A program made the translations under genes and the position numbers. Under the pieces are notes generated by a model. That model saw nothing but the letters and a program-made list of their open reading frames with translations, was not told the DNA's origin and ran no database searches. A stretch of DNA of 64,000 nt from Crotalaria pallida (Eukaryota; Streptophyta; Magnoliopsida; Fabales; Fabaceae), in NCBI GenBank assembly GCA_037953625.1, contig CM075651.1, forward strand, positions 68,806,501 through 68,870,500, given 5' to 3'. Every line of letters begins with the position of its first letter. Within the stretch, counting starts at the first letter, position 1. Below, piece by piece: positions 60,301-64,000 of this stretch.

Positions 60301-61408
60301 CTGATGAGAAGCATGAGAAAGAGATGTGATGCAAGATGCTGTTGTGATTCTTTGGGGAACTGATTTAACGATTAGTGGTCGGGACTCGTTGAAGGGATGC
60401 ACCAAGGATGAGCCGACCTTAGGATTAAGCCGTTAATTAAAACTCTAAAACCTTTAAAATCCTTTAAAAGACATTAACGAACGCGGTGAGGCATGAGTGT
60501 GATGTCGAAGTAGTGGAGAGGAAGGTACCATGAGTATCTGCGTATACTCAGGTGGAGATTGCATTAGGGGAGGACAATGACGGTGAAACGTCAAGAAGTC
60601 TAGAGTATTTTTCATGGCAGAACAAACTCCATATGTCGCATAGTAACGTGGTAGGGACTGGGTCCTAAGCCGTGGTAAGTTCTGCAGGCCCACTAGAAAA
60701 TACTGTCGCCCCCTAGATTGCAATTCTTGAACAGTGAGAGGGACTGGAACGGGGCATTTGTGATTTTCCACTGTACTCGACTTTTCTACAGTGTGCCATG
60801 AATATATATGATTTGATATGATATGAATTGAATTTATTTGAGACTGTACCCGAGTTTTCTACAGTTCTCCTGGCTTGGAGCCAATTGATGATGAGACAGC
60901 TGTCGTGCCCGCGTGGTAAAGGTCCTGTACTCCTGTTTGCTTCCGACTAGGTTGGGTGGATGACCGAGGAGATGTAGACGTGTGCGCCGATTTTCCTCAG
61001 TGATGATTTCCCCACATCATTGAGCGAACCGGAACGATAAGACTTAAGAGATTGAAATGATCAAAAGAAAAGTACAGTAAAGATATCAAGTATTGAGTAA
61101 GATTTATAAGATAAGTATAAGAAATAATTCTTGGAAGAATTGTTAAGTCCTGAATAATGATTGAAGAAAGAATTGAAAAGAATTGTGTGAGTTTATAAGA
61201 AAGATATCAAGAATTTTAATATGAGAAGATTGAGCTTAAATATATGTTTATATGATTATGATGATCATGTTGTTGTTTGTTTGATGTTTATTGTTTTGTC
61301 TTAATATTTGCCTATTGTAATTCCACACAGTCGACATTCATAGTTTTGGGTAGCTCACTCTCTCGTGTATATCTGTCTTGTGTTGGAAAAATTTTGTATG
61401 ATCATTAG

Positions 61409-61537
61409 ATGGAAAATATCGCGAGATTCCAGCTTATTCGGGTGATACGAGCATCTCCATTGAAAGGAGATAACATAATCATGTCCGCCCATGTCATAGT
61501 TTACATAGAGATGAAGCGGCGAAGGAAGAAATCATAG
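61409..61537 (+). CDS. LTR ORF relic of E10, copy 1
   Basis: 42 codons starting MENIARFQLIRVIRASPL end at TAG. An acidic stretch (about 61530-61680; RLLAREREEDKARDD-like) continues in another frame. This matches the E1 relic at 6577-6830. Confidence 0.3.
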   Translation: MENIARFQLIRVIRASPLKGDNIIMSAHVIVYIEMKRRRKKS

Positions 61538-62147
61538 AGAGGCTTTTAGCCCGTGAGAGGGAGGAAGACAAAGCACGAGACGACTCTATCGAAGAGACTC
61601 CTGAGGCGGCAAATGATGGCGATTCTGCTTTGTGGACCGAGAGCTTGACCTGCCAACATTTGGAGCTAGATGGGGAGTCTTAGTGTATATAACTAGAAGA
61701 TAGGTAATTCCCCTCAGAGCATTGTATTCCATTGCAAGTTCTTAGTTGCCATAGCTTTATCATACTGTACCCCGGCTAAAGTTTTGTTTAGCACTGATGT
61801 TTTGAAACAAGTAAATGGGTTGTTGTAATTAAATGATGTTTTGATGGACAAGTTTCGAGGTGCGGTGTCTTGTGACATCTCGGTTTGGAACTTGAAAGAT
61901 TTTATGTGATGTGAGAACATGAGTTTTTAATTGTAACTATGTTTTGAAAGTCTAAGTGTTCTCATGTCTATATCGTACATGTTTTTTTTTTAAAAAAAAA
62001 TGGCCCAAATTTTGAAAGAAATAAATAATGATGGGAAGAGAATCATGAGCTAAAATTGAGAAAGAGTTAAAATGAGAAGATGATTTTCAAGATTGTGATA
62101 AGAAATACCCGACGATGCGAACGGGAGTGTTGAAATGATGAGGAGAA

Positions 62148-62340
62148 AGACGCTGATGGTGCTGCTGAGCAACAACTGAGGAGAAAGACGCTGATGGTGC
62201 TGCTGAGCAACAATTGAGGAGAAAGATGCTGATGATGCTGCTGAGCAATGATGATGAGAATGATGTTGATGATGCTGCTAAGCAATAGCTGATGAGAATG
62301 ATGCTGACGGTGCTGTTGAGAAATAGCCGATGAGATAATG
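62148..62340 (+). repeat. minisatellite, unit about 38 bp, copy 2
   Basis: The duplicated copy of the 60108-60300 array, with a few base changes and one base fewer near its end. Confidence 0.8.
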
Positions 62341-63448
62341 CTGATGAGACGCATGAGAAGGAGATGTGATGCAAGATGCTGTTGTGATTCTTTGGGGAAC
62401 GGATTTAACGATTAGTGGTCGGGACTCGTTGAAGGGATGCACCAAGGATGAGCCGACCTTAGGATTAAGTCGTTAATTAAAACTCTAAAACCTTTAAAAT
62501 CCTTTAAAAGACATTAACGAACGCGGTGAGGCATGAGTGTGATGTCGAAGTAGTGGAGAGGAAGGTACCATGAGTATCTGCGGATACTCAGGTGGAGATT
62601 GCATTAGGGGAGGACAATGACGGTGAAACGTCAAGAAGTCTACAGTATTTTTCTAGGCAGAACAAACTCCATATGTGGTATACTAACGTGGTAGGGACTG
62701 GGTCCTAAGCCGTGGTAAGTTCTGCAGGCCCACTAGAAAATACTGTCGCCCCCTAGATTGCAATTCTTGAACAGTGAGAGGGACTGGAACGGGGCATTTG
62801 TGATTTGCCACTGTACCCGAGTTTTCTACAGTGTGCCTTGAATACATATGATTTGATATGATATGAATTGAATTGATTTGAGACTGTACCCGAGTTTTCT
62901 ACAGTTCTCCTGGCTTGGAGCTAATTGATGATGAGACAACTGTCGTGCCCACGTGGTAAAGGTCCTGTACTCCTGTTTGCTTCCGACTAGGTTGGGTGGA
63001 TGACCGAGGAGATGTAGACGTGTGCGCCGATTTTCCTCAGTGATGATTTCCCCACATCATTGAGCGAACCGGAACGATAAGACTTAAGAGATTGAAATGA
63101 TCAAAAGAAAAGTATAGTAAAGATATCAAGTATTGAGTAAGATTTATAAGATAAGTATAAGAAATAATTCTTGGAAGAATTGTTAAGTCCTGAATAATGA
63201 TTGAAGAAAGAATTGAAAAGAATTGTTTGAGTTTATAAGAAAGATATCAAGAATTTTAATATGAGAAGATTGAGCTTAAATATATGTTTAAATGATGATG
63301 ATGATCATGTTGTTGTTTGTTTGATGTTTATTGTTTTGTCTTAATATTTGCCTATTGTAATTCCACACAGTCGACATTCATTGTTTTGGGTAGCTCACTC
63401 TCTCGTGTATATCTGTCTTGTGTTGGAAAAATTTCGTATGATCATTAG

Positions 63449-63577
63449 ATGGAAAATATCGCGAGATTCCAGCTTATTCGGGTGATAGGAGCATCTCCAT
63501 TGAAAGGAGATAACATAATCATGTCCGCCCGTGTCATAGTTTACATAGAGATGAAGCGGCGAAGGAAGAAATCATAG
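63449..63577 (+). CDS. LTR ORF relic of E10, copy 2
   Basis: Copy of the 61409 frame, 2,040 bp downstream, same start and stop. In the acidic stretch that follows, a TAG replaces the TGG of copy 1 (near 63675). Confidence 0.3.
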   Translation: MENIARFQLIRVIGASPLKGDNIIMSARVIVYIEMKRRRKKS

Positions 63578-64000
63578 AGAGGCTTTTAGCTCGTGAGAGG
63601 GAGGAAGACAAAGCACGAGACGACTCTATGGAAGAGACTCCTGAGGCGGCAAATGATGGCGATTCTGCTTTGTAGACCGAGAGCTTGACCTGCCAACATT
63701 TGGAGCTAGATGGCGAGTCTTAGTGTATATAACTAGAAGATAGGTAATTCCCCTCAGAGCATTGTATTCCATTGCAAGTTCTTAGTTGCCATAGCTTTAT
63801 CATACTGTACCCCGGCTAAAGTTTTGTTTAGCACTGATGTTTTGAAACAAGTAAATGGGCTGTTGTAATTAAATGATGTTTTGATGGACAAGTTTCAAGG
63901 TGCGGTGTCTTGTGACATCTCGGTTTGGAACTTGAAAGATTTTATGTGATGTGAGAACATGAGTTTTTAATTCTAACTATGTTTTGAAAGTCTAAGTGTT

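Larger units (their letters stand above)
58060..64000 (+). mobile_element. E10: LTR fragment of the E1 family with internal tandem duplication
   Basis: From 58060 the sequence aligns to E1 LTR positions from about 4560 onward (for example 59543-59680 against 6000-6140), in the same orientation but clearly diverged. Its 5' 2.3 kb is absent because E9 sits at the left edge and its left flank is lost. Before reaching the LTR end, at GGCCCAAATTTT (62013), it jumps back to sequence starting at 59974 and repeats to the window end. It carries the LTR ORF start (MENIARFQLIR) twice. Confidence 0.8.
59974..64000 (+). repeat. 2,040-bp direct tandem duplication
   Basis: Copy 1 is 59974-62013 and copy 2 runs from 62014 to beyond the window end. 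The offset is 2,040 at every point I checked (60001, 60481, 61321, 61681, 61921). Only scattered single-base differences are visible. The junction joins CCAAATTT to TGAAAGAAATAAAT, with TGAAAG also present at the start of copy 1. Confidence 0.92.

Noticed and set aside
60027..60405. Minus-strand Ser/His/Gln-rich frames (also 62067-62374)
   Set aside because: They come from the 38-bp minisatellite read antisense; several frames are open at once.

Overview
The window looks like a stretch of plant nuclear genome made almost entirely of nested transposable elements. I see no host protein gene, no tRNA gene and no CRISPR array. The plant assignment rests on initiator-Met tRNA primer sites beside TGTAACA...TGTTACA LTRs, Tekay-type chromodomain Ty3/gypsy elements, a Tat-lineage element with an archaeal-type RNase H, a Cassandra TRIM carrying 5S rRNA sequence, and a plant-type L1 LINE with a DUF4283 ORF1 and a zf-RVT ORF2. 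A eudicot is likely; a legume is only a guess.

Layout. E1 (1-8202, +) is a non-autonomous element with LTRs of about 5.1 kb and a 1.7 kb interior; its 3' LTR is split by the Cassandra element E2 (6941-7817). E1 sits inside the 5' LTR of E3, a decayed Tat-lineage Ty3 element (8203-16545, +), whose protease-RT junction is split by a solo LTR, E4 (10855-13504). E3 is cut off by E5, the first 723 bp of another LTR (16546-17268). E6 (17269-46655, -) is a second non-autonomous element, with LTRs of about 6 kb around a 984 bp interior. Its right-hand LTR holds a LINE, E7 (27645-44127, +), and the LINE endonuclease is split by E8, a full-length Tekay-type element (29301-40896, -). E9 (46656-58059, -) is a second Tekay-type element with a truncated left LTR. 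It sits in E10 (58060-64000, +), an LTR of the E1 family in which 2,040 bp is tandemly duplicated.

Target-site duplications (TSDs) fix the nesting: TGTAT around E2, GACAT around E4, GCATT around E8, and a 10-bp duplication around E7. E6 has perfect termini but different flanks (CCTCA and CTTGT), which suggests recombination between two elements.

How the parts relate. E8 and E9 once encoded Gag, protease, RT, RNase H, integrase and a chromodomain; both are now broken. E1 and E6 have no polymerase but keep the primer site, the polypurine tract and a stem-loop also found in E8 and E9, so they could have been mobilised in trans by Tekay-type relatives. The most unusual signals are in the LTRs. 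One is a sense-strand ORF inside the LTR with an acidic tail, apparently shared by unrelated-looking LTRs and placed just after a plausible 3' splice site. Another is family-specific arrays of short palindromes in the LTRs of four families. A third is the covarying stem-loop just upstream of the polypurine tract. Most in-frame stops look like C-to-T changes at CG or CHG sites, as expected for methylated, silenced plant transposons.
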